Origin: Geojedonia litorea
GTDB lineage: Bacteria > Bacteroidota > Bacteroidia > Flavobacteriales > Flavobacteriaceae
DNA length: 64,000 nt
NCBI RefSeq assembly: GCF_042654525.1
Contig: NZ_JBHSGP010000014.1
Span: 1,302,001 to 1,366,000 of the forward strand
Direction: 5' to 3'
Shown here: positions 34,809 to 43,039 of the stretch, piece after piece
How positions within the stretch are numbered: the first letter of the stretch is position 1
Layout of the letters: every line of letters begins with the position of its first letter
Notes under the pieces: model-generated
What the model saw: only the letters and a program-made list of their open reading frames with translations
Databases searched by the model: none
Told to the model about the DNA's origin: nothing
Translations under genes and position numbers: made by a program

Positions 34809-34842
34809 TTGTTAATCCTTGAATTTGAGCTTGTTAGCTTTG
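34809..34842 (+). promoter_or_regulatory. probable promoter (TTG-N23-TAGCTTTG)
   Basis: A TTG at 34809-34811 and TAGCTTTG at 34835-34842, spaced by 23 bases, match the Bacteroidota -33/-7 arrangement, 83 bases before the ATG at 34926. Confidence 0.4.
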
Positions 34843-34925
34843 TTTGTTAAAACTTTTAGCCTCATAGCATAGGGTAACTAGCCTAAGCGTTGTCTTACTA
34901 ACACCTATTAATTAATTAAACCGTT

Positions 34926-35372
34926 ATGATTATGGAACTATTAGTACTCTGCCTGGTATTTTTCACCATAAATAGTATCACCCTTTTTGTTTTGCTTGAG
35001 AATCGTATTGTAGAATTGTTGCCAAAACAGGTATTGGGCATTTACAAACATGCCGCAGTAATGAAACCCGAAGACCATAATTTACTCCCCAACAACACCT
35101 TCAAGCTAGCGCAAGAACACACGGAACGAAAAAGAGAAGAAAAGCGTATCCTAAAAGCGAGGAATGAACAGGATTTGCATCTTGAAAAAGTAAAACTCAA
35201 TAATCAATTAAAGATGCTCGAGTTTATGTCGGACTTTGAACTTTATCTTCATCAAAACAAAATAAGTGCTAGCCGGATGCCACATTGTATTGAATTTAAT
35301 GACCTAAAGATAATAACTCAAGAAAATGTGTTGAAGTCTACACGAAAGATTTCTCAAATGGTTGGAAAGTGA
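34926..35372 (+). CDS. membrane-anchored helical protein of unknown function
   Basis: A 148-residue protein with one N-terminal membrane helix (about 3-24, MELLVLCLVFFTINSITLFV) followed by a long charged helix with coiled-coil character (EHTERKREEKRILKARNEQ, residues about 67-105). No family recognised. It stands alone between the hydrolase promoter region and a non-coding stretch with repeats. The start could also be the second Met (34932). Confidence 0.55.
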   Translation: MIMELLVLCLVFFTINSITLFVLLENRIVELLPKQVLGIYKHAAVMKPEDHNLLPNNTFKLAQEHTERKREEKRILKARNEQDLHLEKVKLNNQLKMLEFMSDFELYLHQNKISASRMPHCIEFNDLKIITQENVLKSTRKISQMVGK

Positions 35373-35386
35373 TGAACTATACGAAG

Positions 35387-35396
35387 TGTTATCCAA
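35387..35396. repeat. 10-bp direct repeat, copy 1 (GTGTTATCCA)
   Basis: GTGTTATCCA recurs at 35572-35581, where it overlaps the 3' end of the DJ-1/PfpI gene. The two copies bracket about 175 bases of non-coding sequence. On the minus strand this copy reads AACGTTGGATAACAC, containing GTTGGAT, which fits the GTTRRRY pattern of integron-type recombination sites. Confidence 0.4.
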
Positions 35397-35564
35397 CGTT
35401 TTTTTTGATTTCAATAACCAATTAGCAACATTAGTATACTCGGTTAACATGTTTGTGTAAGTATCTAATCAAGCAAATAAAACAGAATAAACACGAGGGT
35501 AGCGAACTGTGTGAAACAAAATCCGTGAGGATTTGCTAACCAGTCGAGCACCAAACAAATTTTT
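35397..35564. other. non-coding stretch with a small hairpin
   Basis: About 170 bases without a gene. They contain the hairpin AAATCC-GTGA-GGATTT (35519-35534) and T-rich tracts at both ends. It lies downstream of the DJ-1/PfpI gene on the minus strand and is bounded by the 10-bp direct repeats. No RNA family is recognised. Confidence 0.4.
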
Positions 35565-36278
35565 TTATATGGTGTTATCCATTTTTTTTATTTTCATTAA
35601 TGTTTTTCCAGATTTCAATAAATCCATAAGTCCAATTTCCTTTTTGGCATCTTTAGCAAGTTTTATTTCTGCCATTTTAATAACTTCATTCGAAGCTTTC
35701 GAAATATTTCCTGAATTGTAAATGGGATTGGGATCATATTCAATTAAAAGTTGTATTGCTTTAGTTTCTGTTTCTCCAACAATTTCGTTTGATAAATAGA
35801 GTGCCATATCTATTCCTGCTGAAACTCCTGCCGCTGTTAAATACTTTCCTTGTTTTACTATTCGTTCCCTTTTTGGCGTTACTCCTAAATCCTTTAATAA
35901 GTTTATTGGTTTCCAATGCGAGGTTGCCTCTTTATCTTTCAGTAAACCTGATGCTGCCAAAATAAGTGAGCCAGAACAGACAGACGTTGTCCATTTTGTT
36001 GTTTTGTCTATTTTGTTAATCCAAGCTAGGACTTTTTTGTTCTTCATTTCTCTAACGAACGTTATTGCAGAACCTGGAATTACTAAAATATCGGCATTTT
36101 CGATTTCGTTAATGTCATATTTAGCGTTTAAATGAACAAAATTAGAGTCTGCTTTTATTTCTCCCTTTCTTTTTGCTACGAAATAAATTTCTGCACCTCT
36201 CATATGTCTTAAAACTTCATAAGGACCAATTGCATCAAGCATTGTTATGCCGTTGTAAATGTAGATTACTATTTTCAT
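35565..36278 (-). CDS. DJ-1/PfpI-family protein, isonitrile hydratase-like
   Basis: A 237-residue glutamine-amidotransferase-like protein of the DJ-1/PfpI superfamily. The nucleophile elbow is TTSVCSGSLILAASGLL (Cys101), the acidic partner is in MLDAIGPYEV, and AAGVSAGIDMALYL follows. The pattern is closest to isonitrile hydratase InhA, which converts isonitriles to N-substituted formamides, but other hydrolases share it. ATG at 36278 starts the beta strand MKIVIYIYNG; an earlier ATG (36353) adds 25 atypical residues. It lies in a cassette-like setting with short repeats at both ends and no functional neighbours, hinting at acquisition. Confidence 0.82.
   Translation of the reverse strand: MKIVIYIYNGITMLDAIGPYEVLRHMRGAEIYFVAKRKGEIKADSNFVHLNAKYDINEIENADILVIPGSAITFVREMKNKKVLAWINKIDKTTKWTTSVCSGSLILAASGLLKDKEATSHWKPINLLKDLGVTPKRERIVKQGKYLTAAGVSAGIDMALYLSNEIVGETETKAIQLLIEYDPNPIYNSGNISKASNEVIKMAEIKLAKDAKKEIGLMDLLKSGKTLMKIKKMDNTI
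35572..35581. repeat. 10-bp direct repeat, copy 2 (GTGTTATCCA)
   Basis: Second copy of the repeat at 35387. On the minus strand it encodes the last codons of the DJ-1/PfpI gene (MDNTI-stop). Confidence 0.4.
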
Positions 36279-36448
36279 CAGTTCAATTAGTTTTTGGTTT
36301 TCTTCAATTGAGGGTAATGTGTTATATTCAACACTAATATACTCATAAGCCAAATGCGTTTAACAAATCACTATTAATTTCATGTTTTTAAAGTATGTTA
36401 AAACATGGCTTTCTTCGAGAAAATCCTTGCTTTACGAACAAAACCTAA

Positions 36449-36476
36449 AAAACGACCTTATTTAAGGTCGTTTTTT
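36449..36476 (-). terminator. Rho-independent terminator
   Basis: A 12-bp stem (AAAACGACCTTA / TAAGGTCGTTTT) with a two-base TT centre and further T. It ends the small lipoprotein gene at 36516 and is symmetric enough to work both ways. Confidence 0.8.
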
Positions 36477-36515
36477 AATGTATATACTAATAGAGTTTAG
36501 GTTTTTAGTCCAAAG

Positions 36516-36731
36516 CTAAAATTGTAAAACCACTTCATGACGGTGACGTTTCTTTTTCTGTCCCGGAGCATAAGGCTTGGCCGATTTGCTACCGGTACGC
36601 TTTTTAATCTGCCCTGGTGCATGGTTCGATTTGTGATGGTGGTGATGCGACCTGTAAAAAATACGGGTACAACTAGTGCCAAAAGTGAATAATAAAAGTA
36701 AAATACCGAGTTTTAAAAATCTAAAATACAT
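36516..36731 (-). CDS. small His-rich lipoprotein
   Basis: A 71-residue lipoprotein from MYFRFLKLGILLLLF, with lipobox FGTSC (Cys21). The mature peptide has five consecutive His (YRSHHHHHK) followed by two copies of an Ala-Pro-Gly-Gln-x-Lys-Lys type motif (APGQIKKRTGSKSAKPYAPGQ...) and a basic end. Similar small His-rich PGQ-KK lipoproteins occur widely in Bacteroidota and are sometimes labelled quinol oxidase subunit 4 without good reason. Metal binding is plausible from the His run but unproven. A start at 36977 is rejected because it runs through the pruA terminator and 3' end. Confidence 0.65.
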   Translation of the reverse strand: MYFRFLKLGILLLLFTFGTSCTRIFYRSHHHHHKSNHAPGQIKKRTGSKSAKPYAPGQKKKRHRHEVVLQF

Positions 36732-36852
36732 AACTTTTACATATTTTAACTGGTCAAAATTGGTCTTGACCATGGTTACGTTGTCTTTAACATATACGTT
36801 TTTGGTCTTTATTTTGGACTTTTTGGCTCTTCCAGCAGTGGCCAACAACAAC

Positions 36853-36880
36853 AAAGCCATATCGGTTTGGATATGGCTTT
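36853..36880 (-). terminator. Rho-independent terminator after pruA
   Basis: An 11-bp stem (AAAGCCATATC / GATATGGCTTT) with a six-base loop, 25 bases past the pruA stop. The T tract is better on the plus strand than on the minus strand. Confidence 0.65.
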
Positions 36881-36904
36881 TTTTAGTATCATAGTAACTT
36901 TTAG

Positions 36905-38530
36905 TTACCCTAAAAACGGATAGCGGTAATCTGTTGGTGTGACAAAGGTTTCCTTGATCATACGTGGCGATACCCAACGTAATAAATTTTGGGCGCTACC
37001 TGCTTTATCATTAGTTCCAGAAGCTCTGGCGCCACCAAAAGGTTGCTGACCAACAACGGCACCCGTAGGCTTGTCGTTGATGTAGAAGTTACCGGCACTG
37101 TTTTGTAAAGCTTTGGTAGCTTCGTCAATAGCATAGCGATCGGCTGAAAGTATAGCACCTGTTAAGGCATATTCACTGGTTTCATCAACCAATTTCAAGG
37201 TTTCAGAATATAGGTCTTCATCATAAACATAAACCGTCATCACAGGGCCAAACAATTCGGTACACATAGTAGTGTATTTTGGATTGCTAGTCACGATTAC
37301 AGTAGGCTCAATGAAGTAACCTTTAGATTTGTCATAATTTCCGCCTACAATAATTTCGGCATCACTATCAGCTTTTGCGCCATCAATGTATTTGGCCAAT
37401 TTATCAAAGGAGCCTTCATGAATCACAGCAGTAATAAAGTTACGCATATCTTCTGGTGAGCCCATTTTAAACGACTTCACATCTTCAATAACATAATTTT
37501 TTACCTCTTCCCAAATATTGGATGAGATATAAGCTCTAGATGCGGCACTACATTTTTGACCTTGGAACTCAAACGCACCACGCGAAATAGCAGTGGCCAC
37601 TTGTTTGGCATTCGCCGATTTATGCGCGATGATAAAATCTTTTCCTCCAGTTTCACCAACAATGCGTGGATAGGTTTTATAATTATGAATGTTATTACCT
37701 ATTTGCTTCCAAAGTTCTTTAAAAATAAAGGTAGAGCCTGTAAAGTGCAATCCTGAAAAATCAGGGCTGGCTAATACGGTATTGGTAATCATCACAGGAT
37801 CACCAAACACAACGTTGATGACTCCCGGTGGTACACCAGCTTCTTTAAACACATCCATAATGACTTTAGCCGAATAGATTTGGCTATCACTTGGTTTCCA
37901 AACGACCACGTTGCCCATCAAAGCCATACATGCGGGTAAATTTCCTGCAATAGCGGTAAAGTTAAACGGTGTTACGGCATAAGTAAAGCCTTCTAAAGGA
38001 CGGTATTCAATACGGTTCCATGCTTCGGTGGTGCTTTCAGGTTGCTCGGCATAAATGTCGGTCATAAATTGTACGTTGAAGCGTAAAAAGTCGATCAACT
38101 CACAGGCTGCATCAATTTCGGCCTGATGGATAGTTTTTGACTGTGCGATCATGGTAGCTGCGTTGATTTTAGCGCGGTAAGGACCGGCAATCAATTCGGC
38201 AGCTTTTAAAAAGATACCTGCACGATGTTCCCATGGTAACTGCGCCCAAGTTGTTCTGGCTTCCAGAGCCGTTGCAATAGCTTCTTCAACATGAGATTGA
38301 CTTGCTAAATGGTAAGTCCCTACCACATGCTTGTGATCGTGCGGTGGCGACATGGTTCTTGTAGTTCCGGTAGTTACATCATTTCCGTTGATATAAAGCG
38401 GAACCTCTACTTGGCTATTATATAGTTCCTTGTAAGCCTTTAAAACGGCTTCCCGCTCTGGACTTCCAGGAGCGTACGATTTAACAGGTTCGTTTAAGGC
38501 AATTGGTACATTGAAGAATCCTTTTCCCAT
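36905..38530 (-). CDS. pruA: delta-1-pyrroline-5-carboxylate dehydrogenase
   Basis: Oxidises glutamate semialdehyde to glutamate with NAD+ in proline degradation. 541 residues of the single-domain aldehyde dehydrogenase type. The active-site Glu is in VGETGGKDF, the catalytic Cys in FEFQGQKCSAASRAYIS; cofactor binding is by FTGSTFIFKELW and the C-terminal end carries PFGGARASGTNDKAG. ATG at 38530 (MGKGFFNVPIALNEP) is preferred over one 14 codons upstream. An exact -7 box precedes it. No prodh gene is seen here. Confidence 0.95.
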   Translation of the reverse strand: MGKGFFNVPIALNEPVKSYAPGSPEREAVLKAYKELYNSQVEVPLYINGNDVTTGTTRTMSPPHDHKHVVGTYHLASQSHVEEAIATALEARTTWAQLPWEHRAGIFLKAAELIAGPYRAKINAATMIAQSKTIHQAEIDAACELIDFLRFNVQFMTDIYAEQPESTTEAWNRIEYRPLEGFTYAVTPFNFTAIAGNLPACMALMGNVVVWKPSDSQIYSAKVIMDVFKEAGVPPGVINVVFGDPVMITNTVLASPDFSGLHFTGSTFIFKELWKQIGNNIHNYKTYPRIVGETGGKDFIIAHKSANAKQVATAISRGAFEFQGQKCSAASRAYISSNIWEEVKNYVIEDVKSFKMGSPEDMRNFITAVIHEGSFDKLAKYIDGAKADSDAEIIVGGNYDKSKGYFIEPTVIVTSNPKYTTMCTELFGPVMTVYVYDEDLYSETLKLVDETSEYALTGAILSADRYAIDEATKALQNSAGNFYINDKPTGAVVGQQPFGGARASGTNDKAGSAQNLLRWVSPRMIKETFVTPTDYRYPFLG

Positions 38531-38569
38531 GAGAATTTTTGGTTTTATAATTTGATTTAAAATGAAGCG

Positions 38570-38577
38570 CAAAGGTA
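38570..38577 (-). promoter_or_regulatory. -7 promoter element of pruA
   Basis: Minus strand TACCTTTG fits TAnnTTTG, 39 bases before the chosen pruA ATG. Confidence 0.45.
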
Positions 38578-38689
38578 CAATATTTTAACAACTTTTGATT
38601 TGAAAGGCTATTAAAACGACGTTAAAACTCTGACTTATTTTTTGTAAGTTGCCGCCTTTAAACACGACAATTTTGCCTTTAACTTTTTA

Positions 38690-39703
38690 ATGGACGCTAA
38701 CGCAATTATATTAACACTGGCTTACCCCGAAACCATTGTCTCCCATGCCGAGGAATGGTATTCTAGGTTTCTTCCGTATCTAGGAATCGGTGGAAAACGG
38801 CATGTTAGGGCAGGTCATGCAGCACTGGTGCTGATTCATAAGTCTACTGGTTTTTTGGAATACCACGATTTTGGACGCTACATCACACCACGACCTAATG
38901 GTCGGGTAAGAGGGAAAGATACCGATCATGAATTGGATTTTCCTTTAAAAGCAAAACTGAAAGACGGTGTAATTACCAATCTGGAAGACCTTTTAAAGTT
39001 TTTGGCAACACATCCCAAACTTACCCATGGTGATGGGACGCTTTACGCATCTGTTTGTGATGAGGTGAATTATGAAGTAGCAAGAGCTCATATTGATTCT
39101 ATGCAAGCGAAACATTTTATTAGGTATGCTGCCTTTGTGAAGGATGCTTGTAATTGTGCCCGTTTTGTTACGGATGCACTTATTGCTGGAGTTACGAATC
39201 TTAAGATTAAAAAGAAGCTAATACATTCTAAATGGTTCACGCCAAGTACAATTGGCAATGTGGTCCTAGCCGATACCCGAAATAAGGTGTATTTAGTGTC
39301 GGATAGTGGTGAGATACGGTTGTTTAGTTCGTCGGTTCAAAAGGAAAACAGACGTTTGTTTTTAGACCGACTTAAAGGCTATCAGCCTAGTATAGTAGGT
39401 ACGTTAGAGCCCAAGCATCATGACTCAAAACAAGCACATGCGCAGTGGCTTCCGGGTATTGCGGCTGGGGCTTGGTTTGAACTGCATGATTTGCAGGATA
39501 AGCAAGATTACCGATTTAGGCGTATTTCACCGCATGGTCATATAGATGTGGATGGGGTATATCGAATTGAAAATAGTGGTTTTAAAATAGAACAGCAGTA
39601 CCAATTTGTACAGTATTCCAACTGTAAATTCTTTCATATTGAACAAAATGGAATGCGCTACCGATTTGACTTCTTAAAGCCGTATACTACTGCTAATTTA
39701 TAG
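38690..39703 (+). CDS. DUF6695-like protein, possible thiol-hydrolase fold
   Basis: A 337-residue soluble protein resembling the flavobacterial DUF6695 group, which has no known function. The N-terminal half has a conserved-looking His (RAGHAALVLIHKSTG), HDFGRYITPRPNGRVRG, and a Cys in CNCARFVTDALIAGV near residue 160. A His followed later by Cys-Ala-Arg is reminiscent of circularly permuted papain-like peptidases, but this is inference. The C-terminal half (residues about 240-337) is beta-rich and hydrophobic. No signal peptide. The 3' end overlaps the convergent apaG by 11 bases. Confidence 0.6.
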   Translation: MDANAIILTLAYPETIVSHAEEWYSRFLPYLGIGGKRHVRAGHAALVLIHKSTGFLEYHDFGRYITPRPNGRVRGKDTDHELDFPLKAKLKDGVITNLEDLLKFLATHPKLTHGDGTLYASVCDEVNYEVARAHIDSMQAKHFIRYAAFVKDACNCARFVTDALIAGVTNLKIKKKLIHSKWFTPSTIGNVVLADTRNKVYLVSDSGEIRLFSSSVQKENRRLFLDRLKGYQPSIVGTLEPKHHDSKQAHAQWLPGIAAGAWFELHDLQDKQDYRFRRISPHGHIDVDGVYRIENSGFKIEQQYQFVQYSNCKFFHIEQNGMRYRFDFLKPYTTANL

Positions 39704-40079
39704 CGAAAGGAGCACTCAATTTGAAGGTTGGAATGATAACCTTGAACTTTTTAGAGTTGGTAAAATTCACCATATTGTAATAGCCTTCCATGGCACCAAA
39801 AGGTGAGGTTAATAAACAGCCCGACGTATAAGTGTGCGACTCGCCTGGTTTTAGTACAGGTTTCTGGCCAATTACGCCTTCGCCTTCAACAATTTCTGTG
39901 TTGTTTAATGCGTCTAAAATTTTCCAGTATCTGGAGTTAAGCTGAACCGAGTCTTTACTTTGGTTCTCAATGGTTACCTTATAGCCAAAGGCGAAGTGCA
40001 CTTTATAATTCTTATAAAATGTGCCTTCAAACGTCGTTTCTACCGAAATTTTAATGCCACTTGTGACTTGTTGTACCAT
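39693..40079 (-). CDS. apaG: ApaG-domain protein
   Basis: A 128-residue immunoglobulin-like fold protein. Recognisable segments are HFAFGYKVTIENQSKDSVQL, SRYWKILDALN, EGVIGQKPVLKPGESHTYTSG and a closing GAMEGYYNMV. ApaG was named for Co2+ resistance and Mg2+ efflux in enterics; its biochemical role is uncertain, and the domain also occurs in F-box proteins. ATG at 40079 (MVQQVTSGIKIS) is preferred to one four codons earlier. It converges with the DUF6695-like gene. Confidence 0.92.
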   Translation of the reverse strand: MVQQVTSGIKISVETTFEGTFYKNYKVHFAFGYKVTIENQSKDSVQLNSRYWKILDALNNTEIVEGEGVIGQKPVLKPGESHTYTSGCLLTSPFGAMEGYYNMVNFTNSKKFKVIIPTFKLSAPFAIN

Positions 40080-40158
40080 ATTGAAATTCAATTTAGTATG
40101 GCTAAAATACTATATTTTTCAATTAGTTGAACTACTTTTTAGGCATTTCAACTAAATT

Positions 40159-41553
40159 TTAACCTTTTAAAATAGGGTTTTCGGCCGTATTGACTTCTAA
40201 TGTATTTGCAACAAAGGATTCAATAGTTTTAAATACATTCATGAGATCATCTTCTTTAATTAACGTGTTAATTGTGACTAATCGTATAAATTCGTCATTT
40301 CTAAACGTTCCAAAGCCTACCATGAGTTCGGCATGTTTATAAAGTTCGGTGCATAAAAGTTTAGCTGGGATATGTTTATAGTTAAAGCACACCGAAAGAG
40401 ACTCCTTATCGCTGTAAAGCGTATAATCAGGATGTTGCTTAATATAAGCCCTAGCGACTTCTGCCATCTTAAATTGATGGTCAACAATGGCCTCTAATCC
40501 GAGGGTTCCAACCGATTTCCAAAGTGTCCATAACTTCAGCGCATCGTTGCGGCGCCCACACTGGATGGAGGTTTTTCCGAGATTGAAATCGTCACCATCG
40601 GTTTGATATAGGTATTCAGCGTCGTTGGAAAAGGATTCATAAAGGTGTTTTTTGTCCTGAACTACGATTATGGAACAGCTTAATGGGGTTCCTAGCATTT
40701 TATGAGCATTCACACTAAACGAGTCTGTGAACTCGATGCCTTTGACCAAATGACGATAGCGTCTACTAAAAATCACACCACCACAGTAGGCACCATCCAA
40801 ATGTAACCATAAGTCATGTTCTTTACACACGCGAGAAATATACTCAACATCATCAAAAGCGCCAAGTACTGTGGTCCCAGCCGTGGCATTTACAAAAAAA
40901 GGAAGGTAGCCTCGGTCTATATCTTTTTGGATTTGAATTTCTAGATCGCTGGCCAACATTTCTCCGGCATCATTGGTTTTTATCAAACGCACATAATCTT
41001 TACCAATCCCCATAAGGGCAGCATTTTTTAGAATGGAATAATGGGACTCTTCTGAAGTGTAAACCGTCATGGGCACTAAAACTCCTTCATTTCTTGAATT
41101 AGGTGCACGACGATCGCGTGCCATAACCATAGCCATAAAATTACTCATAGAGCCTCCAGGTGCGAAGGTGCCATCACTATGTTTAGCATAGCCAATACGA
41201 TCACAAATGTTATGCAAAATAGTTTTTTCAATACCTACTTGCGGCCCTGCAACTTTATAGGTGTACATGCTGTTATTTAGCATTACGGCCAAAAGGTCGC
41301 CTAACATGGCTCGCGAAATCCTACCGCCAAAAAGTTGATTAAAGAAAGACCTTGAAGCGGTTTTTGGGGTGCTTTTTATGATGCTTTGCAATGCTGCTGT
41401 AAACTCTGAATCCAAAGCGGGATAATCACCTAGCGACAGGTCTAATGTACTGTAAAGTTCATCAGTGTCAATTGGCTTTGCTACCGGTTGCTGGGTTTCT
41501 TCGGTTAAAAGAAGTTCAACCAGATCATTAAAAAGTTTGAGATCGTCTCGCAT
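40159..41553 (-). CDS. group II pyridoxal-phosphate decarboxylase
   Basis: A 464-residue PLP decarboxylase of the group II family (glutamate, aromatic amino acid, cysteine sulfinate and diaminobutyrate decarboxylases). The PLP lysine is K285 in SVNAHKMLGTP, the ring-binding Asp is D253 in LHLDGAYCGG; APGGSMSNFMAM and NATAGTTVLGAFD are also conserved. The substrate cannot be assigned by eye. It precedes the DUF5103 gene by 46 bases in transcription terms on the same strand, but no functional link is evident. Confidence 0.88.
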   Translation of the reverse strand: MRDDLKLFNDLVELLLTEETQQPVAKPIDTDELYSTLDLSLGDYPALDSEFTAALQSIIKSTPKTASRSFFNQLFGGRISRAMLGDLLAVMLNNSMYTYKVAGPQVGIEKTILHNICDRIGYAKHSDGTFAPGGSMSNFMAMVMARDRRAPNSRNEGVLVPMTVYTSEESHYSILKNAALMGIGKDYVRLIKTNDAGEMLASDLEIQIQKDIDRGYLPFFVNATAGTTVLGAFDDVEYISRVCKEHDLWLHLDGAYCGGVIFSRRYRHLVKGIEFTDSFSVNAHKMLGTPLSCSIIVVQDKKHLYESFSNDAEYLYQTDGDDFNLGKTSIQCGRRNDALKLWTLWKSVGTLGLEAIVDHQFKMAEVARAYIKQHPDYTLYSDKESLSVCFNYKHIPAKLLCTELYKHAELMVGFGTFRNDEFIRLVTINTLIKEDDLMNVFKTIESFVANTLEVNTAENPILKG

Positions 41554-41599
41554 TATATAAATTTTGGGGTAAGTCGTAAAATCTTTTAAAACATTAATT

Positions 41600-42849
41600 T
41601 TAATTTGAAATATTTACCGAAGACGCTTCTCCTAAACCTATAAGTTTATCATATCGGGCGCCAAGATCTCGGTAATAGACCAGTACTTTGTAATTATTTT
41701 CGGTCTGGTAAAAGTTGCCGCTAATAGCGCCTTCATTTAGTTGGCCATTGGCATCTGTGATCACATATTTATAATTGTAAAACCCTTGTTTAAGTTTAAT
41801 AGCAGCTTCATAGTATCCGCTTTCAGAATTGAAGGCGAGTTTATTGCTGTCTTCTAATGCGTAATTATTATAGTTGCCATACACGTAGATGGTTTCGCCA
41901 CCAGTTAGTTTTGGATATTGCAAAGCAAAGTGCATCATGGTATAATCGGCTTCAATAGAGACATCATCGGCGTCTAAAGCCGTAATTAAAAAATTACCAT
42001 TAATATCGGGATTATAAGTGTAGGGTTGGTTAGCTCTAGATCTATTGGCAAAGAGATAATTATGGTAAATGTCGAAAAGGTCTATGTATTGTACTCCAAC
42101 ATTTGCCGCTCTCACATCCTTGTTCTCAAAGAAAAAATATTCGTTGCCTGCCCAAAAGCTAGATTCGGTAGTGTATTTGTAAATGAGTTCATTTCCTAAA
42201 GTATATTGTGGCTTTAAATTAGAAATGGCAGTATTGAGATTGTTGTTTTGTACTACTAACGTTTTAATGGTTTCAGAAGGGTTATTGAAATTGATGCGGT
42301 TAGTGCCAATTACAAAATCTACCGACTGTTTTTCATTAATATATTTGACGTCTCTCGAGCGTTTTATTGATACACCAACATTCACCAATTCTTCATATAT
42401 CATAAATTTTCTGGAAAAGACCAATTCATTATAATCATCAAAAATGGAAATAAGGTAATTACCACTTTTTGTTAAACCTCTGGTTTGTTCATTAGGTATG
42501 GTGAGGTTGTAATGCGAATAAATTTGATACGTATTAAAAGAGTTTTGGTAATCCCGAATACGTTGATTGTCAAAACCTTGTAGATATTCTGATTTTACCA
42601 ATTGCGAAGGCGTCCAGTCAAAATTATAATGCTCGATAACATAGTAGAAATCGTCCTCATTTCCGTTTAGTGCATCGAACTCCAATACAAGCGGTTCTCC
42701 AAGTCTTAAAATAGGTAACTGGCTCTCGGGTGTATTACCTTTAAATGTGATGGTTTTTATGTAATCTGGCGGATTTGTTTCGGATACTTGTCCAAAAAAA
42801 GTAATGGAATCACCAAAAACAGTACCGTTTGTTTAAGCTTTTTACTCAT
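41600..42849 (-). pseudogene. DUF5103 / T9SS plug-type protein with a -1 homopolymer frameshift
   Basis: A DUF5103-family exported protein (type IX secretion plug type). An ATG at 42849 opens a signal peptide (MSKKLKQTVLFLVIPLLF), but that frame hits TAA about 30 codons on. The intact body (361 residues from 42685 down, with FDALNGNEDDFYYVIEHYNF) lies in another frame with no ATG. Adding one T to the run of seven T on the minus strand (plus-strand A run, 42794-42800) joins them into one protein: signal cleavage at FFGQ, then PPDYIKTITFKG, then the body. The break may be a sequencing error or a true slip. A beta-rich Ig-like protein overall, with C-terminal VYYRDLGARYDKL. Confidence 0.8.
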
Positions 42850-42936
42850 TTATAAACAGTTTGTGGGGTAAAGATAAACAAAATTTGTGCCTAATAATTT
42901 CACCTAAGGTTTGGCTGCAAATTTATCGTGGAAATA

Positions 42937-42968
42937 TTGTAAAACTGTGTTATTAATTTGTAAATTTG
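42937..42968 (+). promoter_or_regulatory. promoter of the nqr operon (TTG-N21-TAAATTTG)
   Basis: TTG at 42937-42939 and TAAATTTG at 42961-42968, separated by 21 bases, a full match to the Bacteroidota -33/-7 pattern. The nqrA ATG is 71 bases further downstream. This is the best complete promoter in the window. Confidence 0.65.
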
Positions 42969-43039
42969 CAGCGATTTTTAATCCAGTTTATATTAAAAAT
43001 CCTATATCACATTACTATTAACAAATAGAGATAAATAAC

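Noticed and set aside
35391..36364. A full integron attC site around the DJ-1/PfpI gene
   Set aside because: Only the GTTRRRY-type sites are visible; no complementary RYYYAAC site or imperfect palindrome with the right spacing was found, and no integrase lies in the window.
36497..36682. A 61-residue frame overlapping the His-rich lipoprotein
   Set aside because: It is an alternative frame of the lipoprotein gene, which has a proper lipobox in the other frame.
36732..36977. N-terminal extension of the small lipoprotein to an ATG at 36977
   Set aside because: The extension reads through the pruA terminator and the pruA 3' end, and would put 82 residues before the signal peptide.
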